64,000 bases of DNA from Nitrospirota bacterium (lineage in GTDB: Bacteria > Nitrospirota > Nitrospiria > Nitrospirales > Nitrospiraceae). The DNA lies in assembly GCA_030682135.1 (NCBI GenBank), contig JAUXQT010000008.1, positions 31,325 to 95,324 on the forward strand, read 5' to 3'. A program made the position numbers and the translations under genes. The number at the start of each line of letters is the position of its first letter. Position 1 is the stretch's first letter. This document shows, piece by piece, positions 63,859-64,000 of the stretch. Below the pieces are notes generated by a model, which did no database searches, was not told where the DNA came from, and worked only from the letters and a program-made list of their open reading frames with translations.

Positions 63859-64000
63859 GATGCTGAAAAAGTCTGCCAGCTGAGGATGGGCGGCCTGGTC
63901 GTCCTCCTGCTCGCGGCACGCGCGCGATGAGGGGGGTGGGGGCTGATGATCTTCTGTGCTCGCGCAACGCTCGGCCTCAGAAGGCCCTCGTTGGACGCGC
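63859..64000. repeat. Partial hairpin-repeat-like sequence at the window edge
   Basis: The stretch beginning CAGGATGCTGAAAAAGTC resembles the end of the hairpin repeats in this window (AGGATGCTCAAACAG) but then diverges, and its partner arm lies outside. It may belong to a second repeat family. Nothing else was recognised in these bases. Confidence 0.4.

Overview
The window reads as a stretch of a GC-rich Gram-negative bacterial chromosome. The best guess is a Nitrospira-type (Nitrospirota) genome. That rests on gene content and on short hairpin repeats near gene starts; it is an inference, because no 16S rRNA or nitrite-oxidation gene is present. LPS genes (lpxD, lptF, lptG), a TonB receptor and several lipoproteins show an outer membrane. 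Nearly all genes lie on the plus strand in tightly packed operons with ATGA/GTGA start-stop overlaps.

Layout. (1) 1-11129: a surface-polysaccharide cluster. It holds a glycosyltransferase fragment, a methyltransferase, an AsnB-type amidotransferase, a fused double glycosyltransferase, a membrane PHP-like protein, a WbqC-like protein, a PIG-L deacetylase, a DegT aminotransferase and a WecA/MraY-type sugar-phosphate transferase. (2) 11211-13812: mtnA (methionine salvage) bracketed by two toxin-antitoxin modules, mazEF and higBA, each with a visible palindromic operator candidate. (3) 14150-22934: housekeeping genes (ndk, gcvH, lpd, tyrS, tRNA-Gly, rpmB), small lipoproteins or membrane proteins, a SemiSWEET sugar carrier and an unknown membrane-anchored protein. 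Hairpin repeats lie between several of these genes. (4) 23142-39092: a cobalamin region. Two cobalamin riboswitches control an uptake ABC transporter (BtuF/C/D type) and a TonB receptor. These are followed by a long operon for the late steps of B12 synthesis and salvage: cbiA, cobO, a CWC protein, bluB, pduO-type, cobU, cobT, cobS, cbiB, cobD, cbiZ, cobQ. Together they can import corrinoids, strip foreign lower ligands (CbiZ), make dimethylbenzimidazole (BluB) and rebuild cobalamin. (5) 40022-53577: a chemosensory cluster. It encodes a periplasmic heme-binding protein, a CheY-like regulator, three CheW-like proteins, an MCP, a CheA with three Hpt domains and a receiver, a receiver/coiled-coil protein, an ExeA-like ATPase and an HD-GYP protein. 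Two members carry an Hpt-like domain without its histidine. There is no CheR or CheB. (6) 54725-59710, minus strand: lptF, lptG, fabF, an acyl carrier protein and lpxD. (7) 60016-63824: a cold-shock protein, a large TPR protein whose stop codon sits at the edge of a MITE-like element, and a D-2-hydroxyacid dehydrogenase.

The strongest leads are five. First, the His-less Hpt module shared by two adjacent chemosensory-cluster proteins. Second, repeat hairpins inside the variable arm of both cobalamin riboswitches. Third, a hairpin repeat family whose inner stem changes in a compensatory way between copies. Fourth, a perfect 30-bp palindrome downstream of the B12 operon. Fifth, an apparently leaderless higBA promoter. 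All homology calls come from reading the translations; no database search was run.
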